Source of the DNA: Halioglobus japonicus
GTDB lineage: Bacteria > Pseudomonadota > Gammaproteobacteria > Pseudomonadales > Halieaceae
Length of the DNA: 64,000 bases
Reading direction: 5' to 3'
Assembly: GCA_902705825.1 (NCBI GenBank)
Contig: CACSIL010000052.1
Location: 216,348-280,347 of the forward strand
A program made the translations under genes and the position numbers. The notes under the pieces are model-generated. The model was not told where the DNA came from. It did no database searches and saw nothing but the letters and a program-made list of their open reading frames with translations. Shown here one piece after another: positions 26,104 through 36,295 of this stretch (its first letter is position 1; each line of letters opens with the position of its first letter).

Positions 26104-26523
26104 CTAATAGAGAATCGGGCGGGGCCAGGCACCCCACAAATCCCAATTCATTGTCTCATTGGTCACCGCCATATTCATATTCTCAGCTGTCTCGCGCTGC
26201 TCGTTCACAACGTTCTGCTGTATCGAAAGGCGTTCGTACTCCTGATAGTTCTTCTGCGAGCCCACATAGACACACTTGCAGCCCTTGCCATCAGCGTAGA
26301 CAAAGACCGTGTCACCGTCCAACTCCATCGGCACCAGCCGGCGCTGGCCAAGCCTGTTGAGATGCGCCATTTTTTCAGGCGTGTTGGCCAGTTTCATTTG
26401 AAACCCGGCAGCGGACAGACGCCGCTCAACTTCCATTGAATCCTGATTGGCGATAGAAGCACAACCACCGACAAATGCCGCGGCCACAGCAGCTGCAACG
26501 ATTTTTTTTACGCTGATGGACAT
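26104..26523 (-). CDS. Small lipoprotein of unknown function
   Basis: 139 residues. The N-terminus SVKKIVAAAVAAAFVGGC is a lipoprotein signal with lipidation at about Cys21. The mature part has GDTVFVYADGKGCKCVYVG followed by a Gln/Glu-rich helix and a Trp-rich tail. I do not recognise a domain. It sits alone between the GAPDH pair and the HD-GYP gene on the same strand, with gaps of about 170 bp on both sides that hold nothing I can support. Confidence 0.72.
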   Translation of the reverse strand: MSISVKKIVAAAVAAAFVGGCASIANQDSMEVERRLSAAGFQMKLANTPEKMAHLNRLGQRRLVPMELDGDTVFVYADGKGCKCVYVGSQKNYQEYERLSIQQNVVNEQRETAENMNMAVTNETMNWDLWGAWPRPILY

Positions 26524-26692
26524 AGTTATCCCGTTCCTCTAATTGAGAGTTTCACTAATTGATCAATATAGAGTCTATCCGGTGTCGTGTCGATGACTCT
26601 GTGCGAAGAGAGGTCGCTGATAGTTGCGGTGAGCAAAGTGTGCAGCCGTTTCAAAGCAGGCTACCACCCTGGAAATGGGGTACGGGAAAGAA

Positions 26693-28006
26693 CTAGAGGC
26701 CACTCACCCTGGCGAGATCCAGCCCATAGGCAAGCGGTTCAAGGCTCGTCTTAATCGTCAGAGGGGCGCCGCCTGATGCGGCTGCAAACTCTTGCAGATC
26801 TATCACTTGAGCAGTTGGCAGCCTGTTTTTTTGCTCATCGAGCAACAGCATTACCTTGGGTCGTAAACGCCGCGTACGATACTCGGCCACCACCACACCG
26901 ACTTCGCCAGAAGACAGCTCTACCAGAGTGCCTGCCGGGTAAATGCCGACAGCCTGAATAAAGGCCTCCACCAACTCGGCCTGGAAATCCTGATCCCGCA
27001 GACCGTACAGAAACTTGATTGCGTCGCTGGGAGAGATCGGTTTTGCGTAACTGCGTGTGCTGGTAATGGCATCGTAACTATCGACGATGGCGGCGATGCG
27101 CGCAAAGGGCGGAATCTGGTCTCTCGACAACCCCGCCGGATAGCCTGAACCGTCGAAACGTTCATGGTGGTGCGCCACGATATCGATGACATCCTTGTTG
27201 AGAATGCCACACTCCTTGAGGATATCCAGGCCGTGATTCACATGCTGCGCCACGGCCGCAGTCTCTTCCTCAGTCAGCTTTCGCTCTGCCTGCAACAGCG
27301 AGCGATCGACACGCAGCATGCCAATATCCATCAGCATGCAGCCCATTGCGAGCGAGCGCAGGTCACGCCGCGGCAGACCCAACTGACGGCCCAGCGATAC
27401 CGCCCACATGGCCGCACTCAGCGCGTGATGGTAGGTGTACTGATCGTGATCCTTCAAACGGCTGACCCACAGACAGGCATCGGGGTTACGACTGATGCTA
27501 TCAACCAAAGGCTCTACCGATTTTCGCAGCTTGATGACATCCAGCTTGGCGCCGGCGCTGACATTCTCGAAAATATCATCGATATCGCCAATCAGTGTGT
27601 TCAGCATACGCTGGGCGCGCGGTTGCTCCTCCTCCCACGCGCTGTCATCGCGGTAGGCTTTCAGCGTGCGTCCCAGAAAAATATGACTCAGCGGGATACG
27701 CGGGCGGTCCCTGAGCTTTTTCGCCGAGCCCTGATCAGCGTCTTGCTGGGGCCGGGGACGCTTTGGTGGCTCAGCAGGCCTGGCCAGTGGAGTAGACTCG
27801 CGGCGCACAACGGTACCGGGAAGGGCGCTGCGGCGACTGTCAATGTAGACAGACTCACAATACTTTTGCAGATCACGAATATCTTCCGGACGCTCTATCA
27901 GGAAGCCCTGCGTAATAAATGGCGTCTCTAACCAGGGGCGGTCCAGTCCACTGATATACATACCAATGCACAGGTCACTGGTAGGTATTTTAAGGGTTTT
28001 AAGCAT
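26693..28006 (-). CDS. HD-GYP domain protein with N-terminal DUF3391, altered HD motif
   Basis: 437 residues. The N-terminal ~60 residues (IPTSDLCIGMYISGLDRPW) are a DUF3391 domain, followed by a Pro/Arg linker and an HD-GYP phosphodiesterase domain from about 185. HHALS (193-197), HVNHG (255-259) and HHERFDGSGYP (280-290) are present. However, the eponymous HD doublet is Met226-Asp227 (LMDIGML rather than HDIGK), so one metal ligand and the following Lys are lost. Known members hydrolyse cyclic-di-GMP; catalysis here is doubtful. It is divergent from the sorbosone-dehydrogenase-like operon across a 309-bp gap. Confidence 0.88.
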   Translation of the reverse strand: MLKTLKIPTSDLCIGMYISGLDRPWLETPFITQGFLIERPEDIRDLQKYCESVYIDSRRSALPGTVVRRESTPLARPAEPPKRPRPQQDADQGSAKKLRDRPRIPLSHIFLGRTLKAYRDDSAWEEEQPRAQRMLNTLIGDIDDIFENVSAGAKLDVIKLRKSVEPLVDSISRNPDACLWVSRLKDHDQYTYHHALSAAMWAVSLGRQLGLPRRDLRSLAMGCMLMDIGMLRVDRSLLQAERKLTEEETAAVAQHVNHGLDILKECGILNKDVIDIVAHHHERFDGSGYPAGLSRDQIPPFARIAAIVDSYDAITSTRSYAKPISPSDAIKFLYGLRDQDFQAELVEAFIQAVGIYPAGTLVELSSGEVGVVVAEYRTRRLRPKVMLLLDEQKNRLPTAQVIDLQEFAAASGGAPLTIKTSLEPLAYGLDLARVSGL

Positions 28007-28202
28007 AGCTGCCTGCCCGACTCAATCTTCAGTCCCGACTCAAGTACAGCATGGCTACCAGCGGTAAAACCGGTAGTGGGCTGCTCCCAGTCTCCGACAG
28101 TATGGACGCGTCCCACGGGTGTCTACCAAAAAGTGCACATTTCTAGAGATAATTTTGCCAACAGCGACAAAATACAAAAAAATTTCTGGCATCGGCGCAT
28201 AA

Positions 28203-28264
28203 GCTCGGGTATGCGCTGCTCAGGAAAATTCCCGAGCATGACCTTACGCAGCCTGTGCTATATT
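28203..28264 (+). promoter_or_regulatory. Inverted repeat and weak promoter ahead of the propeller/phospholipid operon
   Basis: In the 309-bp divergent gap 28007-28315, a 7-bp inverted repeat GCTCGGG (28203-28209) / CCCGAGC (28231-28237) precedes a TATATT -10-like box (28259-28264). The -35 match is poor. The start codon at 28316 has AGGA 8 nt upstream. Nothing else is supported in the gap. Confidence 0.35.
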
Positions 28265-28315
28265 CTCGCCAGAAACTCAAATGCAATGTTCAAAGACTCT
28301 GTACAGGACCGCTTA

Positions 28316-29842
28316 ATGCGCAAAATTTTGATTAGTCTGGGTGTACTGATAGCCCTTCTCGCCGGTTTAATCGGGGCGCTGTTCGCCAGTGGCCAGATAA
28401 GCGTCAACGGACTGCCTATACTGCTCAATACGCTGTTCGGCATCGAAGGCCCTGCGGCGGATGATGCCACCGTGCGCGAGCGCTATCAGGTGCCGGAAGG
28501 ATTCACCCTGGAGCTGTACGCCAGCGATGTGCCACGAGCCCGATTCTTACGGTTCACGCCCGCAGGGGACCTGCTCGTCAGTCGCCCGGGTATGGGTGAT
28601 ATCTTGCTGCTGCGCCCTGATACCGACGGCGACGGCCGCTCCGATGCCCGTGAAACACTGATTTCCGGTCTGGATAGACCACTGGGCATGGATATCAGTG
28701 GCGACTGGTTGTATATCGCCGAATCCACACGCATTGGGCGGATACGGCTAGACAGCGACAGCGGCACAGTAGAGGGTGATATCCAGCCACTGGTTGAAGG
28801 CTTGACTGACAATGGCAATCACTGGTCCAAAACTATCCGCATCGGGCCGGATCAAAAACTGTATCTGGCGCAGGGCTCGACCTGCAATGTTTGCGAGGAA
28901 GAGGATCCCAGACGGGCTACCATGATGCGCTTTGAACTGGACGGCAGCGAGGGTGAAATCATCGCGACGGGCCTGCGTAACAGCGTCGGTTTCGATTGGG
29001 CGCCCTGGAGCGGTGCCCTCTATGCCACAGACAATGGCCGTGACATGCTGGGCGACGATTTCCCGCCCTGCGAACTCAACCAGATCGAACAGGGCAAATT
29101 CTACGGCTGGCCCTACTTCAATGGCGACAATATTCCCGACCCGGAAATGGGCGCGGACCCGCTCGCGGACCAGCGTCAACCAACACCGCCCGCCCACGGA
29201 TTTCAAGCGCATAACGCACCGCTGGGCATGACCTTTCTGGACGCCGACTCGCTGCCACCTGAGTACCGGCGCAGTGCACTCGCCGCCCTGCACGGTTCGT
29301 GGAACAGAAGCACGCCCGATGGCTATAAAGTAGTGTCACTGCACTGGACAAAAGACGGTATCGAAGAGCGTGATTTTCTCTCCGGCTTCAATCTCGATGG
29401 CGATATCATCGGGCGCCCGGTGGATGTTATCCAGGGCCCCGACGGCGACGTCTTTATATCCGACGATTATGCCGGTGCAATCTATCGGGTCGCGTACCGG
29501 GAAAACAACGACGACCTTAGCGGCGGGAGAAAACCTGCGCCGATGCAGCTACCCACAGTGAGCCGCCTGGACGCCAAGCCGCCCGCGTGGCTGGCAAAAG
29601 CTGACCTGCCCGCCATGGCAAGCAGCGGTCGTGAGCTGTATGAGCGCTACCAGTGCAGCACCTGCCACGAACAGGGCACCAATCCGGTAAGCCTTGAAGA
29701 TCTCGACCAGCGCCTGGGTTACGTCGCTGTTATCGACACGCTGAAAGCACCGCAATCGCCCATGCCGGTATTCCCACTGAGCGCAACAGAGCGGCGCGAA
29801 CTCGCCGTGTATCTGCTCTGGCAATCAGAGGCGGGTAATTAG
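28316..29842 (+). CDS. Sorbosone-dehydrogenase-like beta-propeller with C-terminal cytochrome c motif
   Basis: 508 residues from the ATG at 28316 (AGGA 8 nt upstream, then an N-terminal membrane/signal helix ILISLGVLIALLAGLIGALF); the open frame reaches back to 28076 but without support. The body is a six-bladed propeller of the glucose/sorbosone dehydrogenase type (YQVPEGFTLELYA, ATGLRNSVGFDWAP, YGWPYFNGDN, RPVDVIQGPDGDVFISDDYAGAIYRV). Residues 447-451 are CSTCH, a haem c attachment site in a short C-terminal domain. It probably oxidises a sugar or alcohol in the periplasm and passes electrons to the haem. It is first in an operon with three lipid genes, 8 bp before the next. Confidence 0.85.
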   Translation: MRKILISLGVLIALLAGLIGALFASGQISVNGLPILLNTLFGIEGPAADDATVRERYQVPEGFTLELYASDVPRARFLRFTPAGDLLVSRPGMGDILLLRPDTDGDGRSDARETLISGLDRPLGMDISGDWLYIAESTRIGRIRLDSDSGTVEGDIQPLVEGLTDNGNHWSKTIRIGPDQKLYLAQGSTCNVCEEEDPRRATMMRFELDGSEGEIIATGLRNSVGFDWAPWSGALYATDNGRDMLGDDFPPCELNQIEQGKFYGWPYFNGDNIPDPEMGADPLADQRQPTPPAHGFQAHNAPLGMTFLDADSLPPEYRRSALAALHGSWNRSTPDGYKVVSLHWTKDGIEERDFLSGFNLDGDIIGRPVDVIQGPDGDVFISDDYAGAIYRVAYRENNDDLSGGRKPAPMQLPTVSRLDAKPPAWLAKADLPAMASSGRELYERYQCSTCHEQGTNPVSLEDLDQRLGYVAVIDTLKAPQSPMPVFPLSATERRELAVYLLWQSEAGN

Positions 29843-29850
29843 ATCCGGGC

Positions 29851-30405
29851 ATGCTGCAATATCTCCCCAACTGCCTGACATTTTCACGGCTACTGCTTGC
29901 CGTGCCCCTGGGTCTGCTGATCCTGCGCGAACAGTATGACTGGGCGCTGGTGATCGGGGTAGTTGCCGGCGTGACCGATGCACTGGATGGTTTCTTCGCA
30001 CGGCGTCTCAACGCCCTGTCGCGTTTTGGCGCCATACTGGACCCCATTGCCGACAAAGTCCTGATAACCGTCACCTTTGTTTGCCTGGCCGCAGTCGACG
30101 TGGTGCCGTGGTATCTGAGTATCGCCGTGATCGCTCGCGACCTTATAATCGTTACAGGCGCTATCGCGTACTACACGTTCATTGGCCCGTTTGAATTCGG
30201 CGCCACCAAACTGAGCAAAAGCAATATGGCTCTACAGATCGCCTTCTGTGTGCTGGTATTGTTGTCACAAGTTCTGGATACGATACCCTCGGAACTGACA
30301 CTGGCCGGAACTGCGGCGGTGCTCTTCCTGGCCGCTGCCAGCGGTTTCGATTATGTAATGTCCTGGACAATCAAAGCCTTTCAATCACGCAAAACCAAGG
30401 AATAA
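29851..30405 (+). CDS. CDP-alcohol phosphatidyltransferase (PgsA/cardiolipin-synthase type)
   Basis: 184 residues with five to six membrane helices. The CDP-alcohol motif is complete: Asp43-Asp46-Gly47-Ala50-Arg51-Gly60-Asp64-Asp68 in DALDGFFARRLNALSRFG and ILDPIADK. Enzymes of this family transfer a phosphatidyl group from CDP-diacylglycerol to glycerol-3-phosphate, phosphatidylglycerol or another alcohol at the inner membrane. The length matches PgsA, but a second housekeeping pgsA near uvrC is usual in this group, so this copy may be specialised. It lies 8 bp after the propeller gene and 42 bp before a YbhP-like gene. Confidence 0.9.
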   Translation: MLQYLPNCLTFSRLLLAVPLGLLILREQYDWALVIGVVAGVTDALDGFFARRLNALSRFGAILDPIADKVLITVTFVCLAAVDVVPWYLSIAVIARDLIIVTGAIAYYTFIGPFEFGATKLSKSNMALQIAFCVLVLLSQVLDTIPSELTLAGTAAVLFLAAASGFDYVMSWTIKAFQSRKTKE

Positions 30406-30447
30406 CCTGGTGCCAATCAAATCCATAACTGTGTCAACGGGACGCCC

Positions 30448-31203
30448 GTGAGCACAGAAATCCACGTACTAACGTATAACATCCACAAGGGCTACTGCAC
30501 AGGTAACCGCCGTTTCGTGCTTGAATCCATGCGCGATAGAATCGCGGAGACCGGTGCTGACGTGGTCTTCCTGCAGGAAATACACGGGACCGCCATTAAA
30601 AGCGCAGCCAAACGCCGACGCTTCTCCTACCCGGATCAACCCCACTTCGAATACCTGGCAGATGAGGTCTGGCCTCACTATGCCTATGGCCGCAATGCAA
30701 TCTATCGCAAAGGAGATCACGGCAATGCCATCCTGAGCATGCACCCGTTCGCCAGCTTTGAGAATATCGATGTATCGGTCTTTCCGCGCTCCAGTCGCAG
30801 CATTTTGCACGGTGTAATCGAATTGCCGGACAAGAAGACACGCCTGCATACACTCTGCGTTCACCTGGGGCTACTGGAACAGGAACGCCGCGAACAGCTA
30901 CAGGCCCTGACTGACAGGATAAACAACCACGTGCCCAGAGATGAGCCGATGATTATTGCCGGCGACTTCAACGACTGGCGGCGCCGGGCGGAACTTCACT
31001 TGCATGATGATCTCGGCCTTGAAGAACTGTTCGTACAGATGAAAGGACGCCATGCGTTGACATTTCCGGTGTGGCGACCAATGCTGCCGGTGGATCGCAT
31101 CTACTATCGCGGCCTGCAACCTGCGCGCTGTGAGCGGCTCAGTACCGGGCCGTGGCGCGAGTTATCTGATCACGCCGCACTGTTTGGAGTGTTTAAACTA
31201 TGA
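30448..31203 (+). CDS. ybhP: Endonuclease/exonuclease/phosphatase-family protein, YbhP-like
   Basis: 251 residues from a GTG start. EEP-fold motifs: LTYNIHKGY near the start, LQEIHG (metal Glu), YGRNAIYRKGDHGNAILS, VHLGLLEQERREQL, IIAGDFNDWR (Asp/Asn) and LSDHAAL (catalytic His). The sequence closely resembles E. coli YbhP (NIHKGF, HYEFLADTMW, YGRNAVY, GNAVLS), encoded next to the cardiolipin synthase ClsB. Here too it neighbours a phosphatidyltransferase and an acyltransferase, so a phospholipid-related phosphodiesterase/phosphatase role is plausible (inference). Its end overlaps the next gene by 4 bp. Confidence 0.88.
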   Translation: MSTEIHVLTYNIHKGYCTGNRRFVLESMRDRIAETGADVVFLQEIHGTAIKSAAKRRRFSYPDQPHFEYLADEVWPHYAYGRNAIYRKGDHGNAILSMHPFASFENIDVSVFPRSSRSILHGVIELPDKKTRLHTLCVHLGLLEQERREQLQALTDRINNHVPRDEPMIIAGDFNDWRRRAELHLHDDLGLEELFVQMKGRHALTFPVWRPMLPVDRIYYRGLQPARCERLSTGPWRELSDHAALFGVFKL

Positions 31204-33044
31204 CACGCAGTCCTGATTCGAAAGCCAAATCCATATTGCAGGAAACAACCTTCCTGACGGAATTAGAATCAGCTGCCAACGAAAGCGGCAAAACACTGGC
31301 GCAGGCACAGACCTACGCCCGTAAATGCCTCAAGGAAATTGAAGCCACACCGCAGGAAACCTGGCTGCGCCCGATGTCAAAACTGGCACGGTTCATTTAT
31401 ACACGCAGCTATGAGGCTGAACTCGACATCAACCTGGACAAGCTCGAAGAATTGCGGGCCTTGTCCAAAGACCATTTACTGCTTTTCCTGTGGTCGCATA
31501 AGTCGCACATGGACAGCTTCGTATTTCTGCTATCGCTCTACCAGAACCAGTTTCGTCCGCTACCGCTGATATTTGCCGGCATTAACATGAACTTCCTCGG
31601 CTTTGGCGCACTGGCCCGTCGTGTGGGTGCCATTTTCCTGCGCCGCACCTTCCAGGAAGACCCTGTCTACAAACTCGTTTTCCGACACTATATTGATCAC
31701 CTGATTCGCAATCGCATGCCGCTGTCGTGGTCGATCGAGGGAACCCGTTCGCGCACCGGCAAACTGTCACCGCCCAAGTTAGGGTTGCTGAACTGGGTGG
31801 TGGAATCCTGCCATCGAGAACACACCAAAGACGTACTGCTGGTACCTGTCTCCATCGCCTTCGACCGCATCGCCGAGATCGACGATTACGTGGCGCTGCA
31901 GAGCGGGCTACCCAAACGCAAAGAGTCACTGCGATGGTTCTTTAATTACATCTTCGGCATGAAGCAGCCGTACGGCAAAGTTTATGTGCGCTATGGCGAC
32001 CCCCTGCCGCTGGAACAACCCTCCACCGAGCTGGCGGACAGCGGCCCTGTCAACGCCGGACAGCAGCAGTTTGATGTGACGCGTATGGCGCTGGAGGTCT
32101 GCACGCGCATCGAGCAGATTACCCCTATCAAATCGGCTGATGTGCTGGCCATGGTGCTGCTGGGCGCCAACAAGCGCGCCCTGACCGCCGCAGAGATGTA
32201 CAGCCAGTCGGCCGGCATTGAAGAGCTTATCCGGGAACAGAAGCTGCCAACCTCCTCCGGCTTCAGCCTGAGCAACGAAGCCCAGGTCAGCGCGGCTGTT
32301 CTGGCGCTCGAAACATCCGGCGTGGTGAAGTCCTTCGACGAAGCGCAAGTGCCTGTCTACTATATTCCCGGTGAACAACGACTCGCCGCCGCCTATTACC
32401 GCAACACCATCACACATTACTTTTTACCTGCAGCGCTGGGCGAGATCGGCCTGGCCATGTGCGCACTGGATATCGATCTGCCCAGCACCGATTCGCTGCA
32501 CAGCAATGTGATGAGGCTGCGCGATTTGTACAAATTCGAGTTCTTTTATAAGTCTGCCGGAGAATTCTGGGCTGACGTACTGCATGAAACAAGCAGACGT
32601 TATCCGAACTGGGATAGCGGTGATCATTCAATTCAGAAATTACTGCGCGATAAACCACCGCGCTTCGGACACGCGATTCTGCGCTCTATCACCGAGTCCT
32701 ATCTGATTATGGCCGTAGCCCTGCTGGATATGGAAGACAGGCCTGTCCACGACAAAAAAGCCTTCACGCGCCAGCTGATGGCACAGGGCCAACAAATGCT
32801 GCTGCGCCGGACTATCAGCTGTGAATCCTCTGTCTCCCAGGACCTGTTCGGCAATGGCCTGCGCCTGGCCTCACACCTGGCGCTACTGGATGGACGCGGC
32901 AGCGAGTTGAGCAGCAAACGCACCGCTTTCGCCGAATCTGTGGTAGCGGCATTGTCGGCCATTAATTTCTTGCAGCGCACCTACGACGAGGCCTGGTTTT
33001 CCCAGCTCTCCACTGGAAAGATCGCCAATCTGTTAGGCCCCTGA
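31200..33044 (+). CDS. Glycerol-3-phosphate acyltransferase-like protein (PlsB family, short form)
   Basis: 614 residues, shorter than E. coli PlsB (about 807). Acyltransferase motif I is His100-x4-Asp105 (SHKSHMDSF), motif II IFLRRTF near 145-151, and motif III EGTRSRTGKLSPPK (180-193), closely matching PlsB EGGRSRTG. The C-terminal half (about 300-614) is helical and unassigned. It should acylate glycerol-3-phosphate or a related lysophospholipid at the inner membrane. It overlaps the ybhP-like gene by 4 bp and ends the operon of the phosphatidyltransferase and EEP protein, so the four genes may act on the same lipids. Confidence 0.87.
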   Translation: MTRSPDSKAKSILQETTFLTELESAANESGKTLAQAQTYARKCLKEIEATPQETWLRPMSKLARFIYTRSYEAELDINLDKLEELRALSKDHLLLFLWSHKSHMDSFVFLLSLYQNQFRPLPLIFAGINMNFLGFGALARRVGAIFLRRTFQEDPVYKLVFRHYIDHLIRNRMPLSWSIEGTRSRTGKLSPPKLGLLNWVVESCHREHTKDVLLVPVSIAFDRIAEIDDYVALQSGLPKRKESLRWFFNYIFGMKQPYGKVYVRYGDPLPLEQPSTELADSGPVNAGQQQFDVTRMALEVCTRIEQITPIKSADVLAMVLLGANKRALTAAEMYSQSAGIEELIREQKLPTSSGFSLSNEAQVSAAVLALETSGVVKSFDEAQVPVYYIPGEQRLAAAYYRNTITHYFLPAALGEIGLAMCALDIDLPSTDSLHSNVMRLRDLYKFEFFYKSAGEFWADVLHETSRRYPNWDSGDHSIQKLLRDKPPRFGHAILRSITESYLIMAVALLDMEDRPVHDKKAFTRQLMAQGQQMLLRRTISCESSVSQDLFGNGLRLASHLALLDGRGSELSSKRTAFAESVVAALSAINFLQRTYDEAWFSQLSTGKIANLLGP

Positions 33045-33149
33045 TTCACACTGGACGCTGCGGCGACAATCTCCCGGTGTGAACACTTGCCGCTATGGGT
33101 AAGACCCGCTATCTTTCCACCATAACCCATAGCAAAAAAGTGAACCGCA

Positions 33150-34958
33150 ATGAGCCTACGCGATGTTGTAACGACAATGGCAGAGACCTCTACTCTGCTG
33201 CAAGTTGTCAAGGAAGTTAAACCCCGGCCGTCCACCACCCGCGACTGCTTCGCCGCCCGAGTTGAACGCACCACCGCCCGCTTCCCAAATCACACCGCTG
33301 TGATATTCGAAGGGAGAAGTCTGACCTGGCAGGAGCTCAATGCACAGGCGAATCGCTATGCTGGCGCATTGCGCACAATGGGACTGGTACGCGGTGACAC
33401 AGTCAGTCTCATTATGGAAAACCGTATCGAATTTCTCGCGGCGATTATCGCCATGAACAAACTGGGCATCATCGCCGCATTGATCAACACCAATCTCACG
33501 GGTAAACCGCTGGTGCACTGCATGAACATCACCAGTTCAAGGCTGTGCATTTTCGGCGAGGAGCAACTGGACGCGGTAGCCCAGGTGCGAACCGCACCTG
33601 AACTGAAAGGCATAGAGAGCTGGCTGTTTGTCAGCGACACGCAGACAGCGGCCTGCCCCGACTGGGCTCAGGATTTCGACGAAGAAGCCGCGGGCAAACC
33701 CTCCAGTAACCCCCCTCAAACCAGTCAGAACACGCTGGCAGATACCGCGCTCTACATCTATACCTCAGGTACAACCGGGCTGCCCAAGGCGTCCGTAATA
33801 TCGAACCGGCGCTACCTGCTCGCCGCAGCCATGTCCTACAAGGGCGGCCTCAAGTGCAAGGAGAACGACTGCATTTATTTGTGCCTGCCGCTTTATCACG
33901 GCACCGGCCTGTTTCTGGGCGTGGGCGCCTCTTTTTCTACCGGCGCCGCGATGTTCATACGGCGGAAATTCTCTGGCAGCAATTTCCTCAAGGACGTGCG
34001 GGAAAGCGGCGCGACCTGCTTCATCTATATTGGAGAGCTGTGCCGATACCTGCTGAACACACCACAACAAGCGGACGACCACTGCAGCCCGTTAATCTCC
34101 ATGATGGGCAATGGTTTGCGCCCGGACGTTTGGCATGAGTTCAAATCGCGCTTCGGCATCAAACGGGTCGCCGAATTCTACGGTTCCAGTGAAGGCAACG
34201 TCGCGTTCGTCAACATGCTGAACAAGGACTGCACCGTGGGCACGACCAGTATTCCCATCGCACTGGTCAAATACGATGTAGACGCCGATGAGATAGCCCG
34301 CGATGAAAAAGGCAATCTGATAAAAGTGGCCAGTGGTGAACCCGGTTTACTGCTCGGCAAGATCACCGAGAAAACAGCGTTTGAGGGGTATACCAGCAAG
34401 GAAGATACGGAAAAGAAAATTCTGCGCGATGTGTTCAAGCCGGGCGACGCCTGGTTCAATACTGGCGATCTGATGAAAACAGTGGATGTGGGGTTTTCTC
34501 TCGGGCTTCCCCACTATCAATTCGTGGATCGTATTGGCGACACCTTTCGCTGGAAATCTGAAAATGTATCGACCAATGAGGTCGGCGAAATCATCAATGG
34601 CCACCCGCAGATCGATTTCTGTAATGTCTACGGCGTGGAAATACCCAAGGCCGATGGAAAGGCCGGCATGGCCTCTCTGGTGTTAGCACCCGGTGTGGAT
34701 GCTCTGGACGTGGAGAGCTTTTCCAGCTACGTCAACGAACATCTGCCCGGCTATGCCCGTCCGGTATTCCTGCGTATCCAGCGTGAGCTGGACACCACTG
34801 GAACATTCAAAATGGTCAAGGGTGATTTGCGCAAACAGGCCTATGACTTGAACCAGATCAGCGACCCGGTCTACGTCCTCAAACCCCGCACCGATACCTA
34901 TGTGTTACTCGACAAAGAGTACGCTGAGGTATTACGTGCAGGCAAAGCCGGCTATTGA
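33150..34958 (+). CDS. Long-chain acyl-CoA synthetase, FATP/FadD-like
   Basis: 602 residues of the ANL superfamily. The AMP-binding P-loop [14 protein letters not shown] is near 205; [24 protein letters not shown] and WFNTGDL follow, and the C-terminal [17 protein letters not shown] carries the catalytic Lys. The order of motifs is closest to the very-long-chain FATP/SLC27-type synthetases. It activates fatty or cholate-like acids to CoA thioesters. It lies 105 bp after the PlsB-like gene, so it may feed that pathway, and it converges with rhlE with a 7-bp overlap of coding ends. Confidence 0.88.
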   Translation: MSLRDVVTTMAETSTLLQVVKEVKPRPSTTRDCFAARVERTTARFPNHTAVIFEGRSLTWQELNAQANRYAGALRTMGLVRGDTVSLIMENRIEFLAAIIAMNKLGIIAALINTNLTGKPLVHCMNITSSRLCIFGEEQLDAVAQVRTAPELKGIESWLFVSDTQTAACPDWAQDFDEEAAGKPSSNPPQTSQNTLADTALYIYTSGTTGLPKASVISNRRYLLAAAMSYKGGLKCKENDCIYLCLPLYHGTGLFLGVGASFSTGAAMFIRRKFSGSNFLKDVRESGATCFIYIGELCRYLLNTPQQADDHCSPLISMMGNGLRPDVWHEFKSRFGIKRVAEFYGSSEGNVAFVNMLNKDCTVGTTSIPIALVKYDVDADEIARDEKGNLIKVASGEPGLLLGKITEKTAFEGYTSKEDTEKKILRDVFKPGDAWFNTGDLMKTVDVGFSLGLPHYQFVDRIGDTFRWKSENVSTNEVGEIINGHPQIDFCNVYGVEIPKADGKAGMASLVLAPGVDALDVESFSSYVNEHLPGYARPVFLRIQRELDTTGTFKMVKGDLRKQAYDLNQISDPVYVLKPRTDTYVLLDKEYAEVLRAGKAGY

Positions 34959-36295
34959 CCGGAGCGACCGGCACCACCCCCATTACGGCGCGATCGCTTG
35001 TGACCCTCACCGCCGCGTTTTCGCGCTGCTGGTGGACGCGTGTTACGGCCAGCCCAGCGCGGCCCCGATGCCTTGCGCGCGGGAGGCCTTCCTGACGCTC
35101 GTTTGTTGCGCAGCGGTGCACTGCCTGGCACCTCGTGATCGGGTTCAAAACCGCCGATATACTCTCGCGTTATGTGGCGCTGAATCATCTGCTCTATCGC
35201 ATTGAGCTGTTTGATCTCATCTGCGCACACCAGTGAATAGGCGTGCCCTGTAGAACCGGCCCTACCGGTGCGCCCGATACGGTGCACATAGTCTTCAGGT
35301 ACATTGGGCAGATCAAAGTTCACTACCTGTGGCAGTTGCTCAATATCCAGCCCGCGCGCAGCGACATCCGTTGCGACCAGCACGCGAACCTTGCCATGTT
35401 TGAATCCGGCCAGCGCACGGCTGCGCGCACCCTGGGTTTTGTCGCTGTGCATGGCCAGCGCGTGGACCCCAGCACTCACAAGATACTGTGCGATCCGGTC
35501 AGCTCCGGCTTTGGTGCGGGTAAACACCAGAACGTGTTGCCAGTCATTCTGCGCGATAAGTTCCAGTAACAAATCGCTTTTACGTTTTTTATCCACCGGG
35601 TGCAGCCACTGCTCCACACTCTGCGCCGCTGCGTTCTCCGGTGAGACCGACACTTCCAGCGGCTTGTGCAAAATCGTTTTGGCCAGCGCTCTGATCTCGC
35701 TGCTGAAGGTAGCCGAGAACATCAGGTTCTGTCGCTGGGGCGGCAGCAGCTTGAGAATACGCCGGATATCGTTGATGAAGCCAAGGTTGAGCATGCGATC
35801 TGCCTCATCCAGCACCAGCACTTCCAGCGCGGACAATTCCAACGCTTGCCGCTGGCACAGGTCCAGCAGCCTTCCCGGGGTAGCAACAAGAATGTCGGCG
35901 CCTTTGCGCATTGCGGCCATCTGCGGATCGATTTTCACTCCGCCATAAACAACGTTCGACGTGAAGGGCAGATACGCGCCATAGATGGCAGTGTTTTCTG
36001 CCACCTGTATGGCGAGCTCTCGCGTCGGGGTCAACACCAGCACACGTACCTGGCGGGTGTCAGCGGCGGTGTTTTGACGCAGACGCTGTAGTATCGGCAG
36101 GATAAAAGCGGCCGTTTTTCCGGTACCCGTCTGGGCGGCGGCCATCAGGTCGCGCCCGGACAATATCGCAGGTATAGCGGCAGCCTGAATAGGAGAGGGT
36201 TCGCGGTAGCCTTTCTCCGCGATAGCTCGCAACAAGGGCTCGGACAGACCGAGTTGCTCAAACGTCATAGGATATCGCCGGGGTTGGCTGTTCAT
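34952..36295 (-). CDS. rhlE: DEAD-box RNA helicase, RhlE-like
   Basis: 447 residues: Q-motif [19 protein letters not shown], Walker [30 protein letters not shown], and [15 protein letters not shown] in the second RecA domain. A basic Gly/Arg-rich tail ([12 protein letters not shown]) ends it, as in RhlE. It remodels structured RNA or ribosome intermediates. The ATG at 36295 overlaps the stop of the upstream lipoprotein gene by 4 bp, supporting this start; a second ATG nine codons later is possible. It converges with the acyl-CoA synthetase. Confidence 0.92.
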   Translation of the reverse strand: MNSQPRRYPMTFEQLGLSEPLLRAIAEKGYREPSPIQAAAIPAILSGRDLMAAAQTGTGKTAAFILPILQRLRQNTAADTRQVRVLVLTPTRELAIQVAENTAIYGAYLPFTSNVVYGGVKIDPQMAAMRKGADILVATPGRLLDLCQRQALELSALEVLVLDEADRMLNLGFINDIRRILKLLPPQRQNLMFSATFSSEIRALAKTILHKPLEVSVSPENAAAQSVEQWLHPVDKKRKSDLLLELIAQNDWQHVLVFTRTKAGADRIAQYLVSAGVHALAMHSDKTQGARSRALAGFKHGKVRVLVATDVAARGLDIEQLPQVVNFDLPNVPEDYVHRIGRTGRAGSTGHAYSLVCADEIKQLNAIEQMIQRHITREYIGGFEPDHEVPGSAPLRNKRASGRPPARKASGPRWAGRNTRPPAARKRGGEGHKRSRRNGGGAGRSGQ

